This document shows, one piece after another, positions 5,631-11,891 of a DNA stretch of 11,891 nucleotides (positions are counted from its first letter, which is position 1; every line of letters starts with the position of its first letter). The notes under the pieces are model-generated. The model had not been told where the DNA came from and did no database searches. It saw nothing but the letters and a program-made list of their open reading frames with translations. A program made the translations under genes and the position numbers. This DNA is from SbD1 sp049300095 (GTDB lineage: Bacteria; Desulfobacterota; Syntrophobacteria; Syntrophobacterales; Syntrophobacteraceae): assembly GCA_049300095.1 (NCBI GenBank), contig JBAQYM010000238.1:1-11891 (forward strand). Reading direction: 5' to 3'.

Positions 5631-5734
5631 GGTTGGCAAGCTGCGCTTCACTCCCACGTTTGTGTCTCGGCGCTTCGCGCCTCGCCAACCAAACGTTTGC
5701 GCGGAAATCGCCTTCGGCGCCTCCGCCCCCCCCC
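5631..5734. repeat. Nested hairpin block, likely a dispersed element or structured RNA
   Basis: GGTTGGC (5631-5637) pairs with GCCAACC (5684-5690), and inside that GGCGC-TTC-GCGCC (5669-5681) forms a tight stem. ACGTTT (5656-5661) can alternatively pair with AAACGT (5691-5696). Next comes GCGGA (5701-5705) with TCCGC (5722-5726) around CGCC-TTC-GGCG (5709-5719). A C homopolymer follows (5726-5734). Two hairpins share a TTC loop. The style resembles repeated extragenic sequences in this group of bacteria, but the family was not identified. Confidence 0.45.
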
Positions 5735-5862
5735 GTAGGCGTTCGGGCCCGCACTGCACTTCAGCCTCCGTGACCACGGGGCTCCGCTCAAGTCGCCATT
5801 GGCGGAATATCACCCGGTCAAGCTCGGCGAGGAAGGTCACTGCATAAGACGGGAGAAGGCTT

Positions 5863-8268
5863 GTGAGTGGCGCAAAAAATCAAAATGGAACCAACATATC
5901 CTTGATCCCGCCAGACCCTGGTGAACTGCACCGGGTATTCTTCGAGGAAGCCCCATACGGAATATTAGCTACCGACCCCCATGGGCGGTTCATCGTGGTC
6001 AACCGGCAGGGGACCGCGCTAACCGGCTATTCCCGCGAGGAACTGCTCGGCATGGCCATCGGGGACCTCATCAATCCGGAAGACGCCGCGTGTGAGCGGA
6101 TCAGCATGGAGGAATTCCGGGCCGGAGGAATCGTCACAAAGGAGCGCACCATCCGCCGGAAGGACGGCAGCCCGCTCCCGGTAGAGATCAGCGCCAGTAT
6201 GCTGCCGGAAGGGATCTGCCTGGTCATCGTTCGCGATATCACCAGGCGTGTGCAGATCGAAGCCGCCGGCCGGGCGATCCAGCAACATCACTTCAATATC
6301 ATCGAGTTCCTGCCGGATGCCACCTTTGTTATCGATCAGGACAAACGAATCATCGCGTGGAACCGCGCCTGCGAGATCATGACCGGCGTCAAGAAAGAGG
6401 CGATGCTGGGTCAGGGTGATTTCGCTTACGCAGTGCCCTTCTTCGGCGAGCGGCGCCCCATCTTGATTGACCTGCTGGACCTGTCTCTGGCGGAGGTCGA
6501 GGCCGGCTACAAATACGTCCGGCGCGCGGGCGACACGATCTATGCCGAGTCATACATCCCTCGCCTGAGGGGCGGTGAGGGCGCCCACCTTTGGGGGGTG
6601 GCGGCGCCGCTGTTGGACCGGGAAGGCAGGCGATGCGGGGCCATCGAGGTCGTTCGGGACGTGACCGAGCAAAAGCGCATCGAGCAGGCGATGCGCGAGA
6701 GTGAACTCAAGCATCGCACATTGTTCGAAACCGCCAGCGACGCCATAATGCTCATGAGCAACGACCGGTTCATTGGCTGTAACGCCCGGGCGCTGACCAT
6801 GTTTGGGTGCGGGCGGGAGCAGATCGTCGGAGCGCCGCCCTATGAATTCTCGCCGCGCACGCAACCGGACGGGCGGGCCTCCAAGGAAAAGGCCCTGGAG
6901 AAGATGAACCTGGCCGCCACGGAGGGACCGCAGTTCTTTGAATGGGAGCACTGCCGGCGGGATGGGACACCATTCCGGGCCGAGGTGAGCCTGACCAGCC
7001 TGGAACTGGATGGGAAAACCCTCTTGCAGGCCATCGTGCGCGACATCACCGAACGTAAGAGGACCGAGGACCGGTTGGCGGAGAGCGAACGGAAATATCG
7101 CGAGCTTGTGGAACAGGCCAACAGCATCATTTTGCGCTGGACCTCCGAGGGGATCATCACCTTCCTTAACGAGTTCGGACAACAGTTCTTCGGCTATTCC
7201 GCGGACGAGATCCTCGGCCGCCACGTGGTCGACACGATCGTCCCGCCAACCGAAAGCGACGGCCGCGACCTGCGCCAGCTTATGGAGCAAGTCTGCGCGG
7301 ACCCGAGAGCATTCGAGCAGAACGTCAATGAGAACATGCGCCGCGATGGGGAGCGCGGCTGGATCAGTTGGACCAACCGGGTCGTGCTGGACCATCGAGG
7401 ACAGGTGAGCGAGATCCTGAGCGTCGGAACGGACATCACCGAGCGCATGCGGGCGGATGAGCAAATCCGCCGGCTCAATGAAGACCTCAAGCGCCACGCG
7501 GCGGAATTGGAGCGTCGCGTTACGGAGCGGACCGCCGAACTCGCGGTGGCCCGGGATCACGCCGAGGAGTCCGACCGGCTCAAATCGGCTTTCCTGGCGA
7601 CCATGTCGCACGAACTGCGCACCCCTCTCAACTCGATCATCGGCTTCACCGGCATTCTGCTCATGGGGCTCGTCGGCCCCTTGGCCCCCGAGCAGGAAAA
7701 GCAGCTCGTCATGGTGCAGGACAGCGCCCGTCACCTGTTGGAGCTGATAAACGACGTGCTGGACATTTCCAAGATCGAGGCGGGGCAGGTCGAGCTTGCC
7801 CAAGACCCGTTCGACATGCGGACGACGATACGGAAAAGCCTCGACAAGATCGCACCCCTGGCCGAGAAAAAGGGATTGGCGGTGACCGCCGAGATCGCGC
7901 CGCCGGTCGGCCAGATCGTCGGCGACCGGCGGCGGGTCGAGCAGATCCTCCTCAACCTGCTCAGCAATGCCATCAAGTTCACCGAGCGCGGCGAGGTTCG
8001 CATCGAAAGCCGGGTCGAGGAAGGGGATCTCGTCACGCGGGTCATCGACACCGGCATCGGCATCCGGCCGGCAGACATTAATACTCTGTTCAAGCCGTTC
8101 CGACAGGTGGATTCCGGGATCACTCGCCAGTATGAGGGCACCGGCCTGGGCCTTTCCATCTGCAAGCGGCTGGCGGAGTCGATGGGGGGCAATATCCGGG
8201 TCGAAAGTGAATGGGGCAAAGGAAGCCGCTTTATCCTTACCTTGCCGCTCGAAAGGGTCCCGAAATGA
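5863..8268 (+). CDS. Cytosolic sensor histidine kinase with four PAS domains
   Basis: An 801-residue kinase without membrane segments or signal peptide. Domain order is PAS1 (about 22-127), PAS2 (143-270), PAS3 (280-399), PAS4 (408-528), a coiled-coil linker (528-575), HisKA with phospho-acceptor H583 in MSHELRTPLN, and HATPase_c with N box N702, G1 DTGIGI (729-734) and G2 GTGLGLS (759-765). Each PAS ends in the usual D(I/V)T(E/R) and PAC motif. The catalytic parts are complete. PAS domains probably bind small ligands, haem or flavin, or partners; the sequence does not say which. Start is GTG 5863 with GGGAG (5851-5855) 7 nt upstream. The stop overlaps the next ATG (ATGA), so the receiver gene is translationally coupled and its product is the obvious phosphorylation partner. 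Confidence 0.93.
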   Translation: MSGAKNQNGTNISLIPPDPGELHRVFFEEAPYGILATDPHGRFIVVNRQGTALTGYSREELLGMAIGDLINPEDAACERISMEEFRAGGIVTKERTIRRKDGSPLPVEISASMLPEGICLVIVRDITRRVQIEAAGRAIQQHHFNIIEFLPDATFVIDQDKRIIAWNRACEIMTGVKKEAMLGQGDFAYAVPFFGERRPILIDLLDLSLAEVEAGYKYVRRAGDTIYAESYIPRLRGGEGAHLWGVAAPLLDREGRRCGAIEVVRDVTEQKRIEQAMRESELKHRTLFETASDAIMLMSNDRFIGCNARALTMFGCGREQIVGAPPYEFSPRTQPDGRASKEKALEKMNLAATEGPQFFEWEHCRRDGTPFRAEVSLTSLELDGKTLLQAIVRDITERKRTEDRLAESERKYRELVEQANSIILRWTSEGIITFLNEFGQQFFGYSADEILGRHVVDTIVPPTESDGRDLRQLMEQVCADPRAFEQNVNENMRRDGERGWISWTNRVVLDHRGQVSEILSVGTDITERMRADEQIRRLNEDLKRHAAELERRVTERTAELAVARDHAEESDRLKSAFLATMSHELRTPLNSIIGFTGILLMGLVGPLAPEQEKQLVMVQDSARHLLELINDVLDISKIEAGQVELAQDPFDMRTTIRKSLDKIAPLAEKKGLAVTAEIAPPVGQIVGDRRRVEQILLNLLSNAIKFTERGEVRIESRVEEGDLVTRVIDTGIGIRPADINTLFKPFRQVDSGITRQYEGTGLGLSICKRLAESMGGNIRVESEWGKGSRFILTLPLERVPK

Positions 8269-8666
8269 AAACCACGATCCTGGTTATTGAGGACAATGAA
8301 AGGAATGCCTACCTCGTCGGGTTCATCCTGGAAAAGTCCGGCTACCAGGTTATTCATGCGCGGGACGGGGAAGCGGGGATCGCGCTGGCCCTCCAGGCCA
8401 AACCCGACCTGATTCTGTTGGATATCCAGTTGCCGGCGTTGGACGGATACGCGGTTGCCCGTGAGCTTACGAAGAATGGAGAGCTGCGCCGCATCCCGAT
8501 TGTGGCGGTGACCTCCTACGCAATGCATGGAGACAGGGAACGCGTCCTGGCGGCGGGGTGCGTGGGTTATATCGAAAAACCGATCAACCCGGCAACTTTT
8601 GTCGCTGAAATCGAGCGGTACCTGCCCGTCGGCAAAAGCGGCGGCGACTTGGGGAGGGTCCCATGA
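8265..8666 (+). CDS. Stand-alone CheY-like response regulator receiver
   Basis: A 133-residue single REC domain with no output domain. Residues for phosphorylation are intact: acidic pair E9 and D10, phospho-acceptor D53 in LILLDIQLP, T83 switch position and K105 in EKP. The layout and the sequence LLDIQLPALDGYAVARELT resemble DivK/CheY-type receivers that follow PAS histidine kinases. The ATG lies inside the preceding stop (ATGA at 8265-8268) and its own stop overlaps the next ATG (8663-8666), so all three genes are coupled. It likely shuttles phosphate between the two kinases or acts by protein contact. A start at an upstream in-frame ATG (8211) would overlap the kinase gene by nearly 60 bp and is rejected. 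Confidence 0.93.
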   Translation: MKTTILVIEDNERNAYLVGFILEKSGYQVIHARDGEAGIALALQAKPDLILLDIQLPALDGYAVARELTKNGELRRIPIVAVTSYAMHGDRERVLAAGCVGYIEKPINPATFVAEIERYLPVGKSGGDLGRVP

Positions 8667-11113
8667 GCAGGTTACTGATCGTGGATGACAATCAACAAAA
8701 CCTGTACATGTTGCAGGTGCTTTTGTCCTCCAACGGTTTCAAAACGGAACTGGCCTCGAACGGCGCCGAGGCGTTGGCATATGCGCGCCGCGCGCCGCCG
8801 GATATGATCATCAGCGACATCCTCATGCCGGTGATGGATGGCTATGCCCTGTGCCGCGCATGGAAAGAAGATGAACGGCTGAAGGATATCCCTTTCATCT
8901 TCTACACCGCCACCTATACGGACCCCAAGGACGAGGATTTCGCCCTTAGCCTGGGCGCCGACCGGTTCATCGTCAAACCGCTCCAGCCGGACGCGTTCCT
9001 GGCCCTGATATTGGAAACCAGAAAAAATTTCAAGGCCGGCAGGCCGGTTGCGGCGCCCCGGCCCGTGGACGAAACCGACTACTACAAAGAGTACAGTGCG
9101 ACCCTCATCCGAAAGCTGGAAGACAAAATGCTGCAAATCGAGGAGGCCAATCGCATCCTGGAAAATGACATCACGCAGCGCAAGAGGGCCGAGGAGGAAC
9201 TGCGCGAAAGTGAAAACCGTTTCAGGACCCTGGTGGAAAGAGCACCCGAAGCCATCTTCGTGCAGAGCGGCGGCCGCTTCGTCTACCTGAACCCCGCTAT
9301 GGTGAGCCTCTTGGGGGCCTCAGAGCCCCAGGAGCTGCTTGATAAGGAGTTCCTGGCGCATGTGGGTCCGGAATACCACGAATCGGTTCGCGACCGCATC
9401 GCGTTTCAGCGTCAGACCGGGAAACCGGTGCCGCTAATGGAACAGGAATACCTGCGCATCGACGGCTCGCGCGTCCCGGTGGAAACCACGGCGGAGCCCA
9501 TCAGGTTCCAGGGCGGCGACGCTCACCTGGTTTTCGTTCGTGATATCACCGAGCGTAAGCGCGCCGAGGAGATATTGCGGGAACGTGAAGAAATCTACAG
9601 TGCTATTGTCGATCAGGCGGCGGAGGGGATTGTGCTCGTCGATTCCGAAACGCTCCGCCTGGTCGAATTCAACGATGCGGCATGCCAGGGCCTGGGGTAC
9701 TCACGCGAGGAATTTGCCGATCTCACGCTCTTCGATTTGCAGGGAATTCTGGCGCGAAAAGAGGTCACCGAGCACGCCCGAGCCCTGGTAAAAGCCGGTC
9801 ATGCACATTTCGAGTACCAGCAGCGTCGCAAGGATGGCACATTCCGGGACGTGCTGATCAGCAACCGGGTCATCAACCTTCGGGGCCGCGAGTACCTGGT
9901 CGAGATATGGCAGGATATCACCGAGCGAAAGCACTCCGAAGCGGAACAGGCTCGCGCCGAGGCTCAGTTGAAGCAGGCCCAGAAGATGGAAGCCCTGGGC
10001 ACCCTGGCTGGGGGAATCGCCCACGATTTCAACAACATCCTGGGCATTATCTTCGGTTACTCTGAAATGGCGCAAGCCGATGCCGAAGATCCCATCCGGG
10101 TGCGGGAATACCTTGACCAGGTGCTCAACGGGGCCAGGCGGGCTAAAGACCTGGTGCAGCAAATCCTGGCTTTCAGCCGCCGCAGCGGGCAGGAGAAAAA
10201 ACCGTTGAAGGTCGGGTTGATTGTTAACGAGGCGTTGAAAATGCTTCGAGCCTCGTTGCCTTCAACCATTGAGATCGAAATGAATGTGGCTTCCAAGGCT
10301 GCTGTGATGGCCGATCCGACCCAGATTCACCAGGTGCTGATGAACCTTTGCACCAACAGCGCCCATGCCATGCGGGGAGACGTTGGGGTGCTGAATGTAT
10401 CTCTCACCGATGTTTATCTCGGGCCGGAATCCGTCCCCCCCCATTCGGAGTTGCAGCACGGACCCCATGTCAAACTGACCGTCAAAGACACGGGGCACGG
10501 CATCGATCCGTCCAACCTGGATCGCATCTTCGATCCGTTTTTCACCACGAAGGAGCAGGGGGTCGGAACCGGGTTGGGACTGTCCGTTGTTCATGGAATC
10601 GTGAAGGGTCATGGGGGAGCTATCGTAGTGGAGAGCCGCCCCGGGGAAGGGACCGCCTTTCACGTGTTTTTCCCCGCAATCGAAGCCGCGGCGGAACAGC
10701 CGGCCATGGTGGACGCTCCTCTTCCCCGTGGACGGGAGCGCATCCTTGTTGTTGATGATGAGCCCGTATTGGCAAAAACCGCAAAGCAAATGTTGGAACG
10801 ACTGGGATACTGTGTTGAATTTCGAACCAGCGGCGTCGACGCATTGGAGGCGATCCGTCATCAACCCAAAGAAGACCCGTTCGATCTGGTGATAACCGAC
10901 ATGACCATGCCGTGTCTTACGGGCGCCGACCTCACCAGGGAGCTTTACAAGGTCCGGTCGAATCTCGCCGTCATCATTTGCACCGGATTCAGTGAAAAGA
11001 TGGACCGGGAAAAAGCCAAGAGCCTCGGAATTCAGGGGTTCCTCATGAAGCCCGTCGTTTTGAAAGAACTTGCCGTGATGGTCCGAAGCGTGCTGGACGA
11101 GAGAAAGAAGTGA
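8663..11113 (+). CDS. Hybrid histidine kinase, REC-PAS-PAS-HisKA-HATPase-REC
   Basis: An 816-residue cytosolic hybrid kinase. The N-terminal REC has phospho-acceptor D52 (SDILMP) and K105. A coiled segment (about 145-182) leads to PAS1 (182-296) and PAS2 (305-420), each with a DITER motif. The HisKA is of the NtrB-like GGIAHDFNNILG type with H454, the HATPase_c has N565, DTGHG (609-613) and GTGLGLS (635-641), and the C-terminal REC has D746 (ITDMTMP) and K797 (MKP). Having receivers at both ends suggests that phosphate enters through the first and either leaves through or is buffered by the last. It starts at ATG 8663, overlapping the previous stop, with GGAGG 5 nt upstream. No Hpt or DNA-binding domain is seen. 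The stop codon lies inside the first copy of a 46-bp tandem repeat. Confidence 0.93.
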   Translation: MSRLLIVDDNQQNLYMLQVLLSSNGFKTELASNGAEALAYARRAPPDMIISDILMPVMDGYALCRAWKEDERLKDIPFIFYTATYTDPKDEDFALSLGADRFIVKPLQPDAFLALILETRKNFKAGRPVAAPRPVDETDYYKEYSATLIRKLEDKMLQIEEANRILENDITQRKRAEEELRESENRFRTLVERAPEAIFVQSGGRFVYLNPAMVSLLGASEPQELLDKEFLAHVGPEYHESVRDRIAFQRQTGKPVPLMEQEYLRIDGSRVPVETTAEPIRFQGGDAHLVFVRDITERKRAEEILREREEIYSAIVDQAAEGIVLVDSETLRLVEFNDAACQGLGYSREEFADLTLFDLQGILARKEVTEHARALVKAGHAHFEYQQRRKDGTFRDVLISNRVINLRGREYLVEIWQDITERKHSEAEQARAEAQLKQAQKMEALGTLAGGIAHDFNNILGIIFGYSEMAQADAEDPIRVREYLDQVLNGARRAKDLVQQILAFSRRSGQEKKPLKVGLIVNEALKMLRASLPSTIEIEMNVASKAAVMADPTQIHQVLMNLCTNSAHAMRGDVGVLNVSLTDVYLGPESVPPHSELQHGPHVKLTVKDTGHGIDPSNLDRIFDPFFTTKEQGVGTGLGLSVVHGIVKGHGGAIVVESRPGEGTAFHVFFPAIEAAAEQPAMVDAPLPRGRERILVVDDEPVLAKTAKQMLERLGYCVEFRTSGVDALEAIRHQPKEDPFDLVITDMTMPCLTGADLTRELYKVRSNLAVIICTGFSEKMDREKAKSLGIQGFLMKPVVLKELAVMVRSVLDERKK

Positions 11114-11202
11114 TGTGAATTGCGGGCCCTGGTTCGAACGGCAAGGGCGGCAAGGCAGAAGTGACGTGAATTGCGGACCATGGTTCGAACGACAACGGCG
11201 GC
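11106..11202 (+). repeat. 46-bp imperfect tandem duplication at the end of the hybrid kinase gene
   Basis: 11106-11151 and 11157-11202 match at 41 of 46 positions, with a 51-bp period. Both contain AGAAGTGA, GTGAATTGCGG and GGTTCGAACG. The first copy includes the final codons and TGA stop of the kinase gene, so the duplication copied the gene end into the 102-bp gap before the convergent PPC gene. The GTTCGAAC inside each copy is an 8-bp palindrome. A 5-bp hairpin AACGG/CCGTT (11194-11207) follows. No strong terminator is seen. Confidence 0.75.
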
Positions 11203-11215
11203 CCGTTCTGTAACC

Positions 11216-11662
11216 CTACTGCTTGAATGTCAGCAGCACCAGGCCCGACGGGTCCATGGCGCGCTCACCGCCGGCCCCGAGGATCTCGAGGATGACGACT
11301 TCCCCGACGAGCCAGACGTTGACCCCGGCGCGCACGCACCCGACGGTCGCATCTCCTTCCCGGCCAAACCCCGCGTGCATGTGAAGGACCGGTTCGCCGG
11401 ATTCCTTCGGAAACAGCGTCCCCACCCCCAGGACTTCCCGCCGCCCGGCCAGGGCGTGGACCATCGGGACAATGGCCTCGCCCCGGTTTTCTTCCGGGCC
11501 GACCACGACCCGGCTGCCTTCGCCCGAGCCGCCGACGTAGATCACCATCGCACGGGTGACTCCGTGATCTCGCGCAAACTCCTCGATGGTATCGGGCAAA
11601 CGGTCCCCGGTATCGAGCCTGAGTGTAAAAACGCGCCCCACCTTGCCCTCACTGTACTGCAT
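11216..11662 (-). CDS. PPC/DUF296 domain protein
   Basis: A 148-residue protein consisting of one PPC (plants and prokaryotes conserved, DUF296) domain. It begins MQYSEGKVGRVFTLRLDTGD, has IYVGGSGEG (41-49), H69 in VHALAG, the diagnostic H94-M-H96 followed by GFGREG (98-103), then VWLVGEVVILEILG (116-129) and a FKQ end. The conserved histidines are those usually linked to metal or ligand binding and trimer formation. In bacteria the domain stands alone without an AT-hook, and its function is poorly defined although often labelled DNA-binding. I chose ATG 11662 because GGAGG lies 5 nt upstream and the domain begins there; a start at 11785 would add low-complexity basic residues. It converges on the kinase operon and appears monocistronic. 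Confidence 0.9.
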   Translation of the reverse strand: MQYSEGKVGRVFTLRLDTGDRLPDTIEEFARDHGVTRAMVIYVGGSGEGSRVVVGPEENRGEAIVPMVHALAGRREVLGVGTLFPKESGEPVLHMHAGFGREGDATVGCVRAGVNVWLVGEVVILEILGAGGERAMDPSGLVLLTFKQ

Positions 11663-11891
11663 GCTTCCCTCCCTAACGGCTTGCCGGCCGGATCGGCGTC
11701 TGTGGCGGCATGTTGAAAAAGTTTCTTTGTGGATATGAAGAAACGGCATGGAAATACCAATTTCGTCATTCCGGCGGAAACCCATGCCCGTCTACTTAAC
11801 GGGTTTATCGCCCGGGCCTTCAATATGGCCAAACGGTCAACTTAATGCAACCGGTGACCTCGGACGTGGGGCAGGCTTTCCAGCCTGCCGG
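11663..11891. repeat. Intergenic end region with two dispersed-repeat fragments
   Basis: TCGTCATTCCGGCGGAAACC (11763-11782) resembles the right half of the GGAATGACGA-type repeat at 69-81, in inverse orientation. GGCAGGCT (11870-11877) and AGCCTGCC (11882-11889) form an exact 8-bp stem with a TTCC loop at the window edge; a GGGGCAGGCTTTCCAGCCTGC string is a familiar multi-copy element in several bacterial phyla (from memory). No gene is seen here, and no clear promoter for the PPC gene was found. Confidence 0.5.

Larger units (their letters stand above)
5091..5862. other. 772-bp intergenic region with several hairpins, no gene supported
   Basis: No reading frame here has a protein-like composition together with a ribosome binding site. 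The region holds GCACC...GGTGC around a T-run (about 5108-5147), a bulged GTCCC/GGGAC hairpin (5200-5219), TTTACA(5241)-15 nt-TATAAT(5262-5267), an exact 7-bp inverted repeat at 5405-5421, and a hairpin-dense block at 5631-5734. It probably combines the end of the 4728 transcript, the leader and promoter of the kinase operon, and a dispersed element. Confidence 0.5.

Noticed and set aside
5631..5734. Integron attC site
   Set aside because: The GCCAACC and GGTTGGC arms recall attC core ends, but the RYYYAAC/GTTRRRY core pair, the L boxes and a neighbouring integrase or cassette gene are not seen.
5580..5847. Overlapping open frames on both strands in the hairpin block before the kinase operon
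   Set aside because: Both are rich in R, S and P or R, G and A, follow the hairpin sequences, and lack ribosome binding sites. They look like read-through of a non-coding repeat.
6550..7803. Long minus-strand open frame (417 codons) opposite the four-PAS kinase
   Set aside because: It is antisense to a gene with complete domain motifs. Its sequence is rich in G, R, H and P without any domain pattern, as expected for the shadow frame of GC-rich coding DNA.
11131..11190. GGTTCGAACG motifs resembling a tRNA T-loop
   Set aside because: No acceptor, D or anticodon stems can be built around either copy, and the motif is simply the GTTCGAAC palindrome inside the 46-bp tandem repeat.
11171..11716. 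Plus-strand open frame of 181 codons opposite the PPC gene
   Set aside because: It mirrors the PPC coding frame, has a composition typical of antisense translation, and lacks a ribosome binding site. The PPC reading has conserved histidine and glycine motifs.

Overview
The window looks like a chromosomal segment of a GC-rich Gram-negative bacterium, most likely a member of the Desulfobacterota (the former Deltaproteobacteria), possibly a sulfate reducer or syntroph. The reasons are an HflX with the long N-terminal region usual in that group, DsrC-like sulfur-trafficking folds next to an Rrf2 regulator, soluble histidine kinases with many PAS domains, and families of short dispersed intergenic repeats. 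This placement is inference from protein style. No 16S rRNA or other phylogenetic marker is present.

Layout. (1) 1-192: a repeat-rich leader with a perfect 13-bp inverted repeat. (2) 193-1947 (+): hflX, a ribosome-splitting GTPase, whose apparent start codon is non-canonical. (3) 1948-2302: a gap bounded by two inverted copies of a 9-bp-phased GCGGAG repeat; the first copy encodes the last residues of HflX. (4) 2303-2980 (+): a class I SAM-dependent methyltransferase. (5) 3087-4352 (-): an Rrf2-family regulator followed by a protein made of two fused DsrC-like domains. The regulator gene has a near-consensus sigma70 promoter overlapped by a 24-bp inverted repeat, which suggests autoregulation. 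(6) 4728-5090 (+): a small conserved-type protein, transcribed divergently from rrf2, with a perfect 20-bp palindrome in its leader. (7) 5091-5862: about 770 bp with no convincing gene but several hairpins. (8) 5863-11113 (+): a translationally coupled operon of a four-PAS histidine kinase, a stand-alone receiver, and a REC-PAS-PAS-HK-REC hybrid kinase. (9) 11114-11215: a tandem duplication that includes the end of the hybrid kinase gene. (10) 11216-11662 (-): a PPC/DUF296 protein. (11) 11663-11891: intergenic, with two further dispersed-repeat fragments.

How the genes may work together. The three signalling genes share start and stop codons and form one phosphorelay: two cytoplasmic kinases and three receiver domains in total, with no DNA-binding output domain. 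The output must therefore be a partner encoded elsewhere or a protein-protein interaction. The rrf2 and tandem-DsrC genes probably form a small sulfur- or redox-responsive unit. The regulator lacks the usual Fe-S cysteine triad and the DsrC-like fusion retains only one of the two C-terminal redox cysteines expected per DsrC, so a regulatory or binding role looks more likely than classical sulfur transfer.

The most noteworthy items are the tandem DsrC fusion with its clusterless Rrf2 partner, the palindromes between the divergent genes, and the output-less phosphorelay. I saw no CRISPR array, tRNA, rRNA, transposase or phage gene.
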